From: Zhongshania marina
GTDB taxonomy: Bacteria; Pseudomonadota; Gammaproteobacteria; Pseudomonadales; Spongiibacteraceae
NCBI RefSeq assembly: GCF_002915595.1
Contig: NZ_PQGG01000031.1
Coordinates: 186,001 to 250,000, forward strand
Direction of reading: 5' to 3'
DNA: 64,000 nucleotides
Shown: positions 43,585-52,857 of the stretch, one piece after another
Layout of the letters: every line of letters starts with the position of its first letter
Position numbering within the stretch: position 1 is the first letter of the stretch
Position numbers and translations under genes: made by a program
The notes under the pieces: generated by a model
Database searches by the model: none
Told to the model about the DNA's origin: nothing
What the model saw: the letters and a program-made list of their open reading frames with translations, nothing else

Positions 43585-44709
43585 CTAGCGCTTTTTAAGT
43601 ATCAGACTGCCGATCGAGTAACCGGCCCCAAACGAACAAATCACGCCGATATCGCCGCTGGCTAAATCCTCATGGTATTTAGCAAAGGCAATAATTGAAC
43701 CCGCTGAAGCAGTATTGGCGTATTCGTCGAGCACAATTGGTGCTTCTTCCAGCGTCGCGTCGCGGCCTAATAATCGTTTACTGATTAAAAGATTCATATT
43801 GATGTTGGCCTGATGCAGCCACCAGCGTTTTAAATCAGCGACCTCAATCCCTTCGCTGCGCAAATGGCTTTCAATGTGCTCGGCTGCCATAGGGCAAACT
43901 TCTTTAAATACCTTGCGACCATTTTGGTGAAAGAGCTTATCTGCGGAATAAGGGTCTTCGTCGGTTGTCCGCGTGGTGTAGCCAAAATTCGAACGAATAT
44001 TATTGGAGTAGGAGGTCACGCATTTTGTGCTTAAAACATCAAATGCGTGGGCAGATTGGCAAGTGTCTCCGCTCTCGACGACGACCGCTGTGGCAACATC
44101 ACCAAAGATAAAGTGTGAATCTCTATCCGTGTAATTTACCTGCGGTGAGGTAAGCTCAGGGTTAATGACTAATACACCTTTGGAGGTGCCGCACTTAACT
44201 GCATCAACTGCCCGCTCTAAGCCAAAGGTGGCGGCGGAGCAGGCAACAAGCATATCAAAACCAAATCCGTTGATGCCTAAGGCCATTTGCACTTCAATCG
44301 CAATGGCGGGGTAAGCGCGCTGAGTATAGGCGCAGGACACAATCACCATATCAATATCAGCGGCGGTTTTATTGGCAGCACTCAGAGCTTTTTTGGCGGC
44401 GGCAATGGCCATTTCTGCCTGATGTGAAACCTGCTCGTCATCGCGGATGTCAAGCAGGGGGCGCATGCGATGAATATCTAAAACACCCTCCTTTGAATAG
44501 GCGTAGCGATTTTTAATGCCAGATGCCTTTTCAATAAACTCAGGGCTCGATAGTGGCTTTGCCTCCAGCTCTCCGGCCTCAATAGCCGCGTGGTTTTGCT
44601 GGTTAAAATGTTCAGCCCAAGCATTGTAGCTTGTGACGAGTTCTTCGTTGCTAATGCTATTTTCTGGAGTCCATAGGCCCACCCCGCTAATAACGACTGA
44701 GGAGTTCAT
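43585..44709 (-). CDS. 3-oxoacyl-ACP synthase III-like protein (FabH2 type)
   Basis: 374 residues. Thiolase-fold condensing enzyme: catalytic Cys in MLVACSAATFGLERA, His in WWLHQANINMN, Asn in DEYANTASAG, and an N-terminal insertion (HFNQQNHAAIEAGELEAKPLSSPEFIEKASGI) that lengthens it relative to classic FabH. This matches the Pseudomonas FabH2-like subgroup that primes or elongates from medium acyl chains. It diverges from fadE across a 531-bp gap holding the palindromic element, so acyl-CoA-derived priming beside beta-oxidation is plausible. Confidence 0.86.
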   Translation of the reverse strand: MNSSVVISGVGLWTPENSISNEELVTSYNAWAEHFNQQNHAAIEAGELEAKPLSSPEFIEKASGIKNRYAYSKEGVLDIHRMRPLLDIRDDEQVSHQAEMAIAAAKKALSAANKTAADIDMVIVSCAYTQRAYPAIAIEVQMALGINGFGFDMLVACSAATFGLERAVDAVKCGTSKGVLVINPELTSPQVNYTDRDSHFIFGDVATAVVVESGDTCQSAHAFDVLSTKCVTSYSNNIRSNFGYTTRTTDEDPYSADKLFHQNGRKVFKEVCPMAAEHIESHLRSEGIEVADLKRWWLHQANINMNLLISKRLLGRDATLEEAPIVLDEYANTASAGSIIAFAKYHEDLASGDIGVICSFGAGYSIGSLILKKR

Positions 44710-44845
44710 GTCAGTAATCCCGATATTATTTCAAATTAGATATAAACAGAGAGTGTGGCCGACATCGCCCATTCAGTCCACATATTGAAATAACAAAAGC
44801 AAAATTGAAGATTATCGCCAGTGGCGGTGTCCATGTAAGAACGTT

Positions 44846-45120
44846 CTTAAGGAGCCTCAGCACAACCGGGTAATATCTCAGCGGAGTCTTTGTGGCGTAC
44901 TGGCAAGGCGACGCGCGAGGATCAAGGCTGGTTGTCCTTGATGAGTGCGGCAACGCCGTCCAGTGCGCCACAAAGGCCTGCCCTCTGGGGCTTTGCCTTA
45001 AAGCGCTCAGCTGCGTTGACGTTACTTGAAAGGCAACCAGCCTTCCTGCATAACGCCGCCTTGCTGAGCGCTTTAAGTCAAAGCCTGAGGTATCAACCGG
45101 TTGTGCAGAGGCTCCTTAAG
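44846..45120. mobile_element. 275-bp MITE-like palindromic element with two internal hairpins
   Basis: Ends are 24-bp inverted repeats (44846-44869 and 45097-45120, one mismatch) beginning CTTAAGGAGCCTC. Inside are two long hairpins (44889-44974 and 44997-45077), the second with a 15-bp perfect stem. The two tip loops are complementary over seven bases (CTGGTTG at 44928 and CAACCAG at 45034). The whole element is roughly symmetrical. Both ends carry TTAA, so a 4-bp target duplication is possible but cannot be told from the inverted repeat. No transposase inside. It has no protein-coding look. Confidence 0.78.
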
Positions 45121-45202
45121 TATTTTGCTTGGCTACTTAGATACGGTAATGCAATCGTCGCAGCTAGGGCGTAGCATGATGAGCCACATTCACTGATCTA
45201 GT

Positions 45203-45217
45203 GTTTGCCTCGCAAAC
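45203..45217. promoter_or_regulatory. Palindrome just upstream of fadE
   Basis: GTTTGC, CTC, GCAAAC: perfect 6-bp arms, 24 bases before the fadE start. It may be an operator for a fatty-acid regulator. It is not the arm order described for Pseudomonas PsrA (CAAAC...GTTTG), so the binder is unknown. Confidence 0.4.
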
Positions 45218-45240
45218 GACAACAGCTCAGAGAGGGTACT

Positions 45241-47682
45241 ATGATTGGCCTACTAGCATTTCTTGCAATAATTATTGTCACCGCGTTTATCTTTTATTTT
45301 CATTTGTCTCGTCGTAGCGGCTGTGCGGTGTTTGTTGCTGCGTGGTTACTAGCCGGAACCTGTAGCGAATTTTTTGTTCACCCCCTCGCGCTGCTAGTGG
45401 TGCTGGCGGTATTGGCGGTGATTCTTGTCGATAGTCTGCGTATTAAGTTTGTTAGCGCACCGGCAAGAAATGCGCTGAAAAAGATGATGCCAGCGATGAG
45501 CAGCACCGAGCGCGAAGCCTTAGACGCGGGCACAACTTGGTGGGAAAAGGATGTGTTTTCGGGGCAGCCGGACTGGGCTAAGTTTGAGCGAATTCAGTTG
45601 TCTAGCCTCAGTGATGCCGAGCAAGCTTTTCTCGACAATGAAACCGCCGAGCTGTGCGGAATGCTCGACGAATGGCAAATTCATCACCACGACAAAGATC
45701 TCTCGCCCCCTGTTTGGCAGTTTATCAAGGAAAAGGGCTTTCTAGGCCTAATCATTCCCCGCGAATACGGCGGCCTTGAATTTACTCCCTACGCACAAAG
45801 CCGTGTGGTCAGTAAAATTGCGAGTCGTTCAACGGTTGCGGCGGTGAGCGTCATGGTGCCCAACTCCTTGGGCCCCGGCGAATTGCTGATGAAATACGGC
45901 ACCGCAGAGCAAAAGGATTTTTGGCTTGCGCGCTTGGCTAAGGGCGAAGAAATACCGTGTTTTGGTTTGACCAGTCCGGAGGCGGGCTCAGATGCTGGCG
46001 CTATCCCAGATACCGGCGTTGTCTGCGAACAAGAATATAAAGGCGAGAAAGTCTTGGGCGTAAAGCTCAATTTTTCAAAACGTTGGATTACCCTTGCGCC
46101 GATTGCCACGGTGGTTGGTTTGGCATTTAGATTGAGCGATCCAGATGGCTTAATTGGCGATGAAGTTGAGCGCGGCATTAGCTGTGCACTTGTGCCAGCG
46201 GATTTGGCGGGGGTGGAAATTGGTCGCCGTCACTATCCTGGCTCGGCATTTATGAATGGCCCGATTACCGGGGTAGATGTATTCATTCCCATGTCGATGT
46301 TGATTGGCGGGCAGGAATATATAGGCCAAGGCTGGATGATGCTGGTGGAGTGCTTGGGCGCGGGCCGTGGTATTTCACTACCTGCTCTGTCTACCGCCGG
46401 CGGCGAGATGAGTTATTTGATGGTGGGTGCTTTCGCGCGGATTCGCCGTCAGTTTGGTATTCCCGTTGGTAAGTTTGAAGGGGTGCAGGAGGCCAGTGCT
46501 GATATAGCAGCCGGCGCCTATATGCTTGAAGCCTATCGCGCTTTAGTAACTCGTGCACTCGCCGATGGGGCGCCGTCGGTGTTAACCGCGATGGCGAAAT
46601 ACCACGCGACGGAAACCATGCGCGGTCTGATAAATCACAGCATGGATATTCTAGGCGGGCGGGCTATTCAAATGGGGCCGCGAAACTTTATGGCGCTGGT
46701 ATACCAGACTATTCCCATCGCGATTACGGTAGAGGGTGCCAATATTCTCACCCGCTCTATGATTATTTTTGGGCAGGGTGCCATGCGCTGCCACCCGTAT
46801 TTGGCCGACGAGCTAGAGGCACTTAGCGACGAAACCGACGGTGCCATTGCGCGCTTTGATAAATTGCTGAGCGCGCATTTAGCCCATACGGCTGGGGTGT
46901 TTAGTCGCGGATTCATCGCGGGATTAAGCGCCGGTAAATTATCCAAACCAGACTGCGGAAACAGTGCGCTTGCCGAGCGCTGGTATCCTCGTATTGATAG
47001 ATACAGTGCGGTATTTGCAGCAACAGCAGACTTTGCCTTGCTATTACTGGGCGGTGATCTAAAGCGCCGTGAATTGCTGTCGGCGCGCTTGGGCGATGTT
47101 CATAGCCAGCTCGTGATCGCCTGCGCCATCCTCAAATATCACGACTCGCAAACCGCGAGCGAGGCCAACACCGCCCACGCCGAATTTGCATTAAAACGCA
47201 GCTTTGCGGCGATAAATAAGGCCTTGCTGGGTTTTTACCAAAATATGCCCCAGCGCTGGATGGGCTGTGTATTAAAAGTGGTTTTCTTTCCCTGGGGCGT
47301 ACCGAACTTCGATGTGTCGGACAATGAAATTCGAAGCTTGGGCGACATGATCATGACCCCCAATCCAGTGCGGGCGCAATTAGCGGCGGCGGTGCACATC
47401 AGCGACGATGATCAAGACGCGCAGGGGCGTATTCACCGCGCCTTCGATTTATTGACAGAGATCGAAAGCGAATACGATGTGTTTCTAGAAAATGATCAGC
47501 GCGGTCGTTTGGACGGTGAAGACTTTGCAGAAAAACTAAACTCCGCGGTCAGCAAAGGCTTGGTGAGCGAAGCCTTTGCTGCGCGTATTGCGGAATACGA
47601 TGAGCGCCGTTATGACTGCTTACTCACAGATGCCTTTGACGCCAATTTACACGACGTCGATGTACGTCCAGTCCGGCCATAG
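45241..47682 (+). CDS. fadE: Acyl-CoA dehydrogenase FadE
   Basis: First step of beta-oxidation in gammaproteobacteria, 813 residues (E. coli FadE 814). The N-terminus has two membrane helices (FLAIIIVTAFIFYFHLS and SEFFVHPLALLVVLAVLAVILVD), then the dehydrogenase domain with IIPREYGGLEFTPYAQS, GLTSPEAGSDAGAIPD and VEGANILTRSMIIFGQGA, then a C-terminal helical domain typical of FadE. ATG 45241 is chosen because GAGAGGG precedes it. The palindromic element lies 120 bases upstream, so this gene's promoter must lie in or after it. Confidence 0.95.
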   Translation: MIGLLAFLAIIIVTAFIFYFHLSRRSGCAVFVAAWLLAGTCSEFFVHPLALLVVLAVLAVILVDSLRIKFVSAPARNALKKMMPAMSSTEREALDAGTTWWEKDVFSGQPDWAKFERIQLSSLSDAEQAFLDNETAELCGMLDEWQIHHHDKDLSPPVWQFIKEKGFLGLIIPREYGGLEFTPYAQSRVVSKIASRSTVAAVSVMVPNSLGPGELLMKYGTAEQKDFWLARLAKGEEIPCFGLTSPEAGSDAGAIPDTGVVCEQEYKGEKVLGVKLNFSKRWITLAPIATVVGLAFRLSDPDGLIGDEVERGISCALVPADLAGVEIGRRHYPGSAFMNGPITGVDVFIPMSMLIGGQEYIGQGWMMLVECLGAGRGISLPALSTAGGEMSYLMVGAFARIRRQFGIPVGKFEGVQEASADIAAGAYMLEAYRALVTRALADGAPSVLTAMAKYHATETMRGLINHSMDILGGRAIQMGPRNFMALVYQTIPIAITVEGANILTRSMIIFGQGAMRCHPYLADELEALSDETDGAIARFDKLLSAHLAHTAGVFSRGFIAGLSAGKLSKPDCGNSALAERWYPRIDRYSAVFAATADFALLLLGGDLKRRELLSARLGDVHSQLVIACAILKYHDSQTASEANTAHAEFALKRSFAAINKALLGFYQNMPQRWMGCVLKVVFFPWGVPNFDVSDNEIRSLGDMIMTPNPVRAQLAAAVHISDDDQDAQGRIHRAFDLLTEIESEYDVFLENDQRGRLDGEDFAEKLNSAVSKGLVSEAFAARIAEYDERRYDCLLTDAFDANLHDVDVRPVRP

Positions 47683-47697
47683 CGAACGGAGTGGTGG

Positions 47698-47997
47698 GTG
47701 GAAAAAATATTTACCGATCAGAATTTAATGTTGGTTGTGAATGTACAAAATCTGCTTGCGGCTGAAGGCATACTTGGCGAACTTCGCAATACCTACGCAA
47801 GTGGCGCCTCTGGCAGCTTGGCGTTCACTGAAGTATGGCCAGAGTTATGGATTGCAAAGCGGGATGTGGCGCGGGCAAGCGCCGTATTGTCAGCGCTGAG
47901 TCAGCAGCCTGAGCAAGCTTGGATTTGTGCAAGCTGTGTGGAGGAAAACCCCAGCAGTTTCGATTTTTGCTGGCAGTGTGGCGAGCCGTCACCTTGA
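47698..47997 (+). CDS. DUF2007 protein with C-terminal zinc-ribbon-like CxxC pairs
   Basis: 99 residues. The DUF2007 (putative signal transducing) domain covers about 1-70 (LMLVVNVQNLLAAEGILGELRN...WPELWIAKRDVARASAVL). The C-terminus has WICASCVEENPSSFDFCWQCGEPSP, two C-x2-C pairs that should bind zinc. The start is a GTG 15 bases after fadE, probably co-transcribed. Role unknown. Confidence 0.8.
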   Translation: MEKIFTDQNLMLVVNVQNLLAAEGILGELRNTYASGASGSLAFTEVWPELWIAKRDVARASAVLSALSQQPEQAWICASCVEENPSSFDFCWQCGEPSP

Positions 47998-48060
47998 GTT
48001 TTTGAGACCCAAATACCATTATAAACATTAAGGGTAATTGCCTATCTACGCAAAGCTGAG

Positions 48061-48183
48061 ATTGGACTATATTGTTACTACAGATCTTTTTGTTTAGAGC
48101 GCAAAAAGATTGTTGGGACAGGTACCGTCTTCTGTTGCGTGAAGACTATGCCAAAGTTGAAGGGGCCTTGCGGCCCCTTTTTT
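48061..48183 (+). ncRNA. Candidate small RNA or structured 3' end with three hairpins
   Basis: Three hairpins stand in a row: ATCTTTTTG/CAAAAAGAT (48084-48110), GTCTTC/GAAGAC (48127-48146) and a GC-rich terminator (48160-48183). A possible -10 box TATATT lies at 48068-48073, but no good -35 is seen at normal spacing. It could be an independent sRNA or the processed 3' end of the fadE-DUF2007 transcript. Confidence 0.35.
48160..48183 (+). terminator. Rho-independent terminator
   Basis: AAGGGGCC, loop TTGC, GGCCCCTT, then six T. It ends the plus-strand transcript before the convergent ilvD gene. Confidence 0.92.
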
Positions 48184-48200
48184 GTGTCTAAACCAGTCGA

Positions 48201-50042
48201 TTAGAGCTGGCTTATATCTCGCACCGCGCCGGTGTCGGCACTGGTAACCATTTTGGCATAGGCTTTTAGAGCCGCAGATACTTTCCGCGGACGTTCTTTC
48301 TCCGGCTTCCAGCCGTCGGCGCCCTTGGCATCCATCACTTTACGGCGTTTATTCAGTTCGCCCTCGTCAACCAGTACATTAATACTGCGGTTGGGGATAT
48401 CGATGCGGATAATGTCGCCCTGCTCTACCAAACCAATTGCGCCACCGGCAGCAGCTTCTGGCGAGGCGTGGCCAATAGATAAACCTGATGTGCCGCCAGA
48501 GAAGCGGCCATCAGTGAGCAGCGCACAGGCTTTGCCCAAGCCTTTGGATTTGATATAGCTGGTTGGGTAAAGCATCTCTTGCATGCCCGGGCCACCTTTG
48601 GGGCCTTCGTAACGTACAATAACGACGTCGCCAGCCTTAACGCGGTCGTTGAGAATATCGTCTACTGCGCCTTCTTGACTCTCGCAAATATACGCTGGGC
48701 CTTCAAACACCAGAATGCTCTCGTCTACGCCGGAGGTTTTTACCACGCAGCCGTCTTCCGCGATATTGCCGTAGAGAACCGCAAGGCCACCTTCCAAAGA
48801 AAAGGCGTGCTCTATATTGCGGATACAGCCATTTTCGCGATCGGCGTCGAGTGAGCCCCAACGGGTGTCTTGGCTAAAGGCCGTTTGGGTTGGAATACCG
48901 GCGGGGCCAGCTTTGAAGAAATTCTTCACCGCGTCGTTATCGGTGTTCATGATGTCCCACTGGGCAACTGCTGCGCCCATCGTGCTGGCATGTACTGTAG
49001 GGATGTCGGTTTCAAGCAAGCCGGCGCGATCGAGTTCGCCGAGAATGGCAAAAACACCACCGGCGCGATGCACGTCTTCCATATGGTAGAGCGGCGTGTT
49101 CGGGGCTACTTTGCACAGCTGGGGTATTTCACGAGACAGCTTGTCGATATCTTTCAGGGTAAAATTTAGCTCCGCTTCTTGGGCGGCGGCCAATAAATGC
49201 AAAATGGTATTGGTTGACCCGCCCATCGCGATATCCAGAGCCATTGCGTTTTTAAAGGCGCTATACGAGGCGATATTCCGTGGCAGCACGCTGGCGTCGT
49301 CTTCTTCGTAGTAGCGTTTGGCGAGCTCAACTATGCGGCGACCCGCTTCTAAGAACAGCTTTTTGCGGTCAGCGTGGGTCGCTAACATCGAGCCGTTGCC
49401 TGGCAGTGACAGGCCGAGGGCTTCGGTTAGGCAGTTCATGGAGTTGGCGGTGAACATGCCTGAACAAGAACCACAGGTTGGGCAGGCAGAGCGCTCGTAT
49501 TCTGCGACTTTTTCGTCTGATGCGGCGTCGTCTACGGCGATTACCATCGCATCTACTAAGTCGAGCTTGTGCTCAGACAGCTTGGTTTTACCGGCCTCCA
49601 TTGGCCCGCCAGATACAAATACCACGGGGATATTAAGGCGGAGCGCCGCCATCAACATACCTGGGGTGATTTTGTCGCAGTTAGAGATACACACCATCGC
49701 GTCGGCGCAGTGGGCGTTGACCATGTATTCCACAGAGTCGGCGATGATGTCGCGGCTCGGCAGGCTGTAAAGCATACCGTCGTGGCCCATGGCGATACCG
49801 TCGTCGACCGCAATGGTATTGAATTCTTTGGCGACGCCGCCGGCTTCTTCGATTTCGCGGGCGACTAATTGGCCCATGTCTTTAAGGTGGACGTGGCCGG
49901 GAACGAATTGGGTAAAGGAGTTAACCACCGCCACAATCGGCTTTTCAAAGTCACCGTCTTTCATGCCTGTGGCGCGCCACAGAGCGCGGGCGCCCGCCAT
50001 ATTACGGCCAGCAGTGGTGGTTTTAGAACGATAAACAGGCAT
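48201..50042 (-). CDS. ilvD: Dihydroxy-acid dehydratase
   Basis: Third common step of valine and isoleucine synthesis, 613 residues. Iron-sulfur cluster cysteines are in SNCDKITPG and [20 protein letters not shown], with [14 protein letters not shown] typical of the long (4Fe-4S) IlvD/Edd group. ATG 50042 with GAGGATT upstream is preferred; an in-frame ATG at 50108 adds 22 unrelated residues. Confidence 0.95.
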   Translation of the reverse strand: MPVYRSKTTTAGRNMAGARALWRATGMKDGDFEKPIVAVVNSFTQFVPGHVHLKDMGQLVAREIEEAGGVAKEFNTIAVDDGIAMGHDGMLYSLPSRDIIADSVEYMVNAHCADAMVCISNCDKITPGMLMAALRLNIPVVFVSGGPMEAGKTKLSEHKLDLVDAMVIAVDDAASDEKVAEYERSACPTCGSCSGMFTANSMNCLTEALGLSLPGNGSMLATHADRKKLFLEAGRRIVELAKRYYEEDDASVLPRNIASYSAFKNAMALDIAMGGSTNTILHLLAAAQEAELNFTLKDIDKLSREIPQLCKVAPNTPLYHMEDVHRAGGVFAILGELDRAGLLETDIPTVHASTMGAAVAQWDIMNTDNDAVKNFFKAGPAGIPTQTAFSQDTRWGSLDADRENGCIRNIEHAFSLEGGLAVLYGNIAEDGCVVKTSGVDESILVFEGPAYICESQEGAVDDILNDRVKAGDVVIVRYEGPKGGPGMQEMLYPTSYIKSKGLGKACALLTDGRFSGGTSGLSIGHASPEAAAGGAIGLVEQGDIIRIDIPNRSINVLVDEGELNKRRKVMDAKGADGWKPEKERPRKVSAALKAYAKMVTSADTGAVRDISQL

Positions 50043-50269
50043 AAATAATCCTCGTAGGCAGTCGCCAAGCCTAGTCTTGCTATGGTGTAAAGTGCGCCAG
50101 TTTAACACAGCGTGCGGTAGGCCCGCATGATGTAAAACGCGGGGAATTTACGTCGCTAATGCGCTAATCTGCGTATAGTAAGTAAATGATCTACCTTGTT
50201 TGAACAGGGGTCAATTCTGCGAGTGATCGCAGGCATTACATAAAGCCAGATTAGCTGTGGAGTTTAATA

Positions 50270-51385
50270 ATGGATGAAGCCTTGGGCGCGGTGAATAGCG
50301 TCGCACCGGACTGGTTAGGTGAATGGGGGCCGTTTGCGGTACTCATGGTGATTTTATTCGGTGTTTGGATGTTCACCCGAAAAATTTTCGCCGTCCAAAA
50401 AGACCACGGCACCGATATTCGCTACCGGGAACAGGGCACTAAACTGGCATTTCGACTCAGCGGATTATTGCTGGGTATCACCACTTTCCCGATGGACAGC
50501 GAGCTGCGCGGCCAATTATTGAGCTTGGTTGGCTTATTACTCAGTGCGGCGATTGCACTGTCGTCTACTTCGGTAATGGGTAATTTAATGGCGGGCTTTA
50601 TGCTGCGCACGGTAAATAGTTTTCGTGCCGGTGACTATATTGAGTTTCGCAATGAGTTGGGCCGCGTGTCGCAGCGTGGCTTATTACATGTCGAGTTTCA
50701 AAATGAAACTAGCGAGCTGGTGACGGTTCCCAATTTACTGTTAGTGCAAGAGCCTTATAACGTGGTGCGGTCATCCGGCACGGTGGTGTCGGCGGAGGTG
50801 TCCTTGGGCTATGACGTCGATCGCCGCGATATTGAAACCGCGCTACTTAAAGCGATTGAGGGGGCGGAGTTGGGTGACGGCTTTGTGCAAATTCGCAATT
50901 TGGGTGATTTCTCGGTTAATTACCGCGCCAGCGGTTGGTTAAAGGAGGCGGGGCTATTAGTGAGTGCGCGCTCGCGTTTACGGGGCAAGATGTTAGATGC
51001 ACTGCATGATGCCGGAATTGAGATTGTGTCGCCGTCGTTTATGAATCAGCGACCTTTGCCGCCGGAGCAGAAGTTTATCCCCGAACGTAAAAAAATAATG
51101 CGGGCGGAAGAGGATAAAAACGGACATGCCGAAGAGATTTTGTTCAGCAAGGCTGAAGTCGCCAGTGCGGTAGAGAATCTCGAAGGCAAGATTAAGAAAT
51201 TAAAAGAAAAATTAAAACTTGAGCCTGAAGAGGGCGCTGAGGATATAGACCGCGATGCTATAAAAGAAGAGTTAAGTGCCTTAACGGAAGAGCTTGAACA
51301 AGCCAGAGAAAATGCCAAAGAAGAGGCGGCTAGAGATCGTCATGGCAAGGATGATGAGGCAGAAGAGACGGATCAAGAAAAATAA
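50270..51385 (+). CDS. Mechanosensitive ion channel, MscS family
   Basis: 371 residues. An N-terminal helix (FAVLMVILFGVWMFTR), then a second and a third hydrophobic stretch (LLLGITTFPM; LLSLVGLLLSAAIALSSTSVMGNLMAGFML), the latter acting as the pore-lining helix with small residues, then the MscS beta domain (FRAGDYIEFRNELGRVSQRGLLHVEF...LVTVPNLLLV). The last 100 residues are a charged coiled coil (ENLEGKIKKLKEKLK..., ELSALTEELEQARENAKEE), unusual in E. coli MscS. Probably a tension-gated or osmotic safety channel. Confidence 0.87.
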   Translation: MDEALGAVNSVAPDWLGEWGPFAVLMVILFGVWMFTRKIFAVQKDHGTDIRYREQGTKLAFRLSGLLLGITTFPMDSELRGQLLSLVGLLLSAAIALSSTSVMGNLMAGFMLRTVNSFRAGDYIEFRNELGRVSQRGLLHVEFQNETSELVTVPNLLLVQEPYNVVRSSGTVVSAEVSLGYDVDRRDIETALLKAIEGAELGDGFVQIRNLGDFSVNYRASGWLKEAGLLVSARSRLRGKMLDALHDAGIEIVSPSFMNQRPLPPEQKFIPERKKIMRAEEDKNGHAEEILFSKAEVASAVENLEGKIKKLKEKLKLEPEEGAEDIDRDAIKEELSALTEELEQARENAKEEAARDRHGKDDEAEETDQEK

Positions 51386-51403
51386 ATTCCGCCCATATAT
51401 TTT

Positions 51404-51432
51404 GCCAAGTGGCTATATGGCGGCCACTTGGC
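51404..51432. terminator. Hairpin between convergent channel and NUDIX genes
   Basis: GCCAAGTGGC and GCCACTTGGC form a perfect 10-bp stem (9-base loop). No T run on either strand. Confidence 0.5.
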
Positions 51433-51444
51433 GAAGCCATTTGA

Positions 51445-51924
51445 TTAGCCTAATTTTGTTTTAATCCAATCTGTTAGTGCCAGCCCAGTGCCCATTGGCC
51501 AAGGTTTAATTTCTTCGGGGGGAACAATTTTATAGTCGTCTAATTCGTGATTGAGTTTTACTTCGCCCGCCGCTTTTACATGGTAGGCAATGATGACTTG
51601 ATTTTGTTGGGCAAAGGGGTAAACGCCAACCAAAGTGGTTTCAAGTGCGTGGAGATTGAGTTCTTCCATTGTTTCTCGGCGTGCACATTCTTCAGGGTCT
51701 TCGCCGGCTTCTAAAAAGCCAGTAATAATGGAATAGAAGCTTTTTGGCCAGCTTACGTTGTGGGCCATTACTACGCCGTCCTCGACCTCAACAATCATGG
51801 CAACCACTGGCACAGGGTTATTCCAAAGTACAAATCCGCAGGCAGTGTCTGGGCAGCCTTTGCGAATTTCGCCATCTATTAATATTTCGGCGATTGGGCT
51901 GGCGCATTGCGGACAAAAATTCAT
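51445..51924 (-). CDS. NUDIX hydrolase with N-terminal zinc ribbon
   Basis: 159 residues. The N-terminus has FCPQCASPI and GCPDTACG, a zinc-ribbon as in NudC-type pyrophosphatases. The NUDIX box runs from GFLEAGEDPEECARRETMEEL (Glu-rich RE..EE core). Likely cleaves a nucleoside-diphosphate-linked compound, perhaps NADH, but it is shorter than NudC. Confidence 0.87.
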   Translation of the reverse strand: MNFCPQCASPIAEILIDGEIRKGCPDTACGFVLWNNPVPVVAMIVEVEDGVVMAHNVSWPKSFYSIITGFLEAGEDPEECARRETMEELNLHALETTLVGVYPFAQQNQVIIAYHVKAAGEVKLNHELDDYKIVPPEEIKPWPMGTGLALTDWIKTKLG

Positions 51925-52059
51925 GGTTGGGCCTCGTGGTTATTATTGCGTGATGGTTGCGTAAAATAGCTAATCTTGGGATTTTGCCACAGATAGCCGG
52001 TGTGCGACCATGTTTACAACGAAGCTAATTTATATAACAAGTAGAACGAGTGTCTTGCT

Positions 52060-52848
52060 ATGGATTTGAAACTGCAAAATAAGACGGCCTTGGTGACGGG
52101 AAGTCATCGCGGTACCGGTGAACTTATCGCCAAGACTCTGGCGAGGGAGGGCGCTATTGTCGTTTTTCATAGCAATGAAGAGGGCGCAGCGGTGGAGCTA
52201 GCTGCCAGCACAGAGTCCGCACACGCGGTGTGGGGTGATATTGCGACTGACGCAGGTTGTGAACAGGTTCTTGCACAAACTAAAAATGCGGTGGGCGATG
52301 TCGATATTTTGGTAAACAATTATGGCACCGCAACGGCAGGTAAGTGGGGCACGAGCGCTAGCGATGACTGGCTGGATATGTATCAGAAAAATGTGTTGTC
52401 TGCGGCGCGTTTAATTCAAGGTGTGGCACCGGCCATGAAGGCACGGGCTTGGGGGCGTATTGTGCAACTTGGCACTATTGGCAGTCATCAACCCAATAAT
52501 ATTATGCCCCATTACTACGCCTCTAAAGGGGCCTTGGCGACCATGAGTGTGAGTTTAGCGAAGGAGCTTTCTCACTCCGGCATTACTGTGAATACTATCT
52601 CGCCTGGATATATTCGAACCGCAGAGCTAGAGGCGAGTTTTCGTCGTCGCGCTGAGAAAAAAGGGTGGGGCGATGACTGGAATGAGATAGTGAAAAAAAT
52701 CGTCGAAACGGAATACCCCAATCCTAGCGGGCGTATAGCCGAGCGGCAGGAAGTGGCAGATTTGGTCGCGTTTATATGCAGTGACCTAGCTGGATTTATA
52801 AATGGTCAAAATATTCGCATCGACGGCGGTGCTGTTTGCTATGTCTAA
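52060..52848 (+). CDS. Short-chain dehydrogenase/reductase
   Basis: 262 residues. Cofactor motif TGSHRGTGELIAKTLA (T-G-x3-G-x-G), NNYG after the fourth strand, and catalytic Tyr-Lys in HYYASKGAL with Ser upstream (LGTIGSHQ). The C-terminal FICSDLAGFINGQNIRIDGGAV is standard for classical SDRs. Substrate unknown. It ends 9 bases before the convergent hemW stop. Confidence 0.9.
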   Translation: MDLKLQNKTALVTGSHRGTGELIAKTLAREGAIVVFHSNEEGAAVELAASTESAHAVWGDIATDAGCEQVLAQTKNAVGDVDILVNNYGTATAGKWGTSASDDWLDMYQKNVLSAARLIQGVAPAMKARAWGRIVQLGTIGSHQPNNIMPHYYASKGALATMSVSLAKELSHSGITVNTISPGYIRTAELEASFRRRAEKKGWGDDWNEIVKKIVETEYPNPSGRIAERQEVADLVAFICSDLAGFINGQNIRIDGGAVCYV

Positions 52849-52857
52849 GGTGAAGAT

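Noticed and set aside
44890-45174. 94-codon open frame within the palindromic element
   Set aside because: Symmetrical repeat DNA gives open frames on both strands; no protein family likeness.
52060-52848. SDR as FabG of a fatty-acid cluster
   Set aside because: Sequence fits a general classical SDR, and no fatty-acid synthesis gene is adjacent, so no specific name is given.
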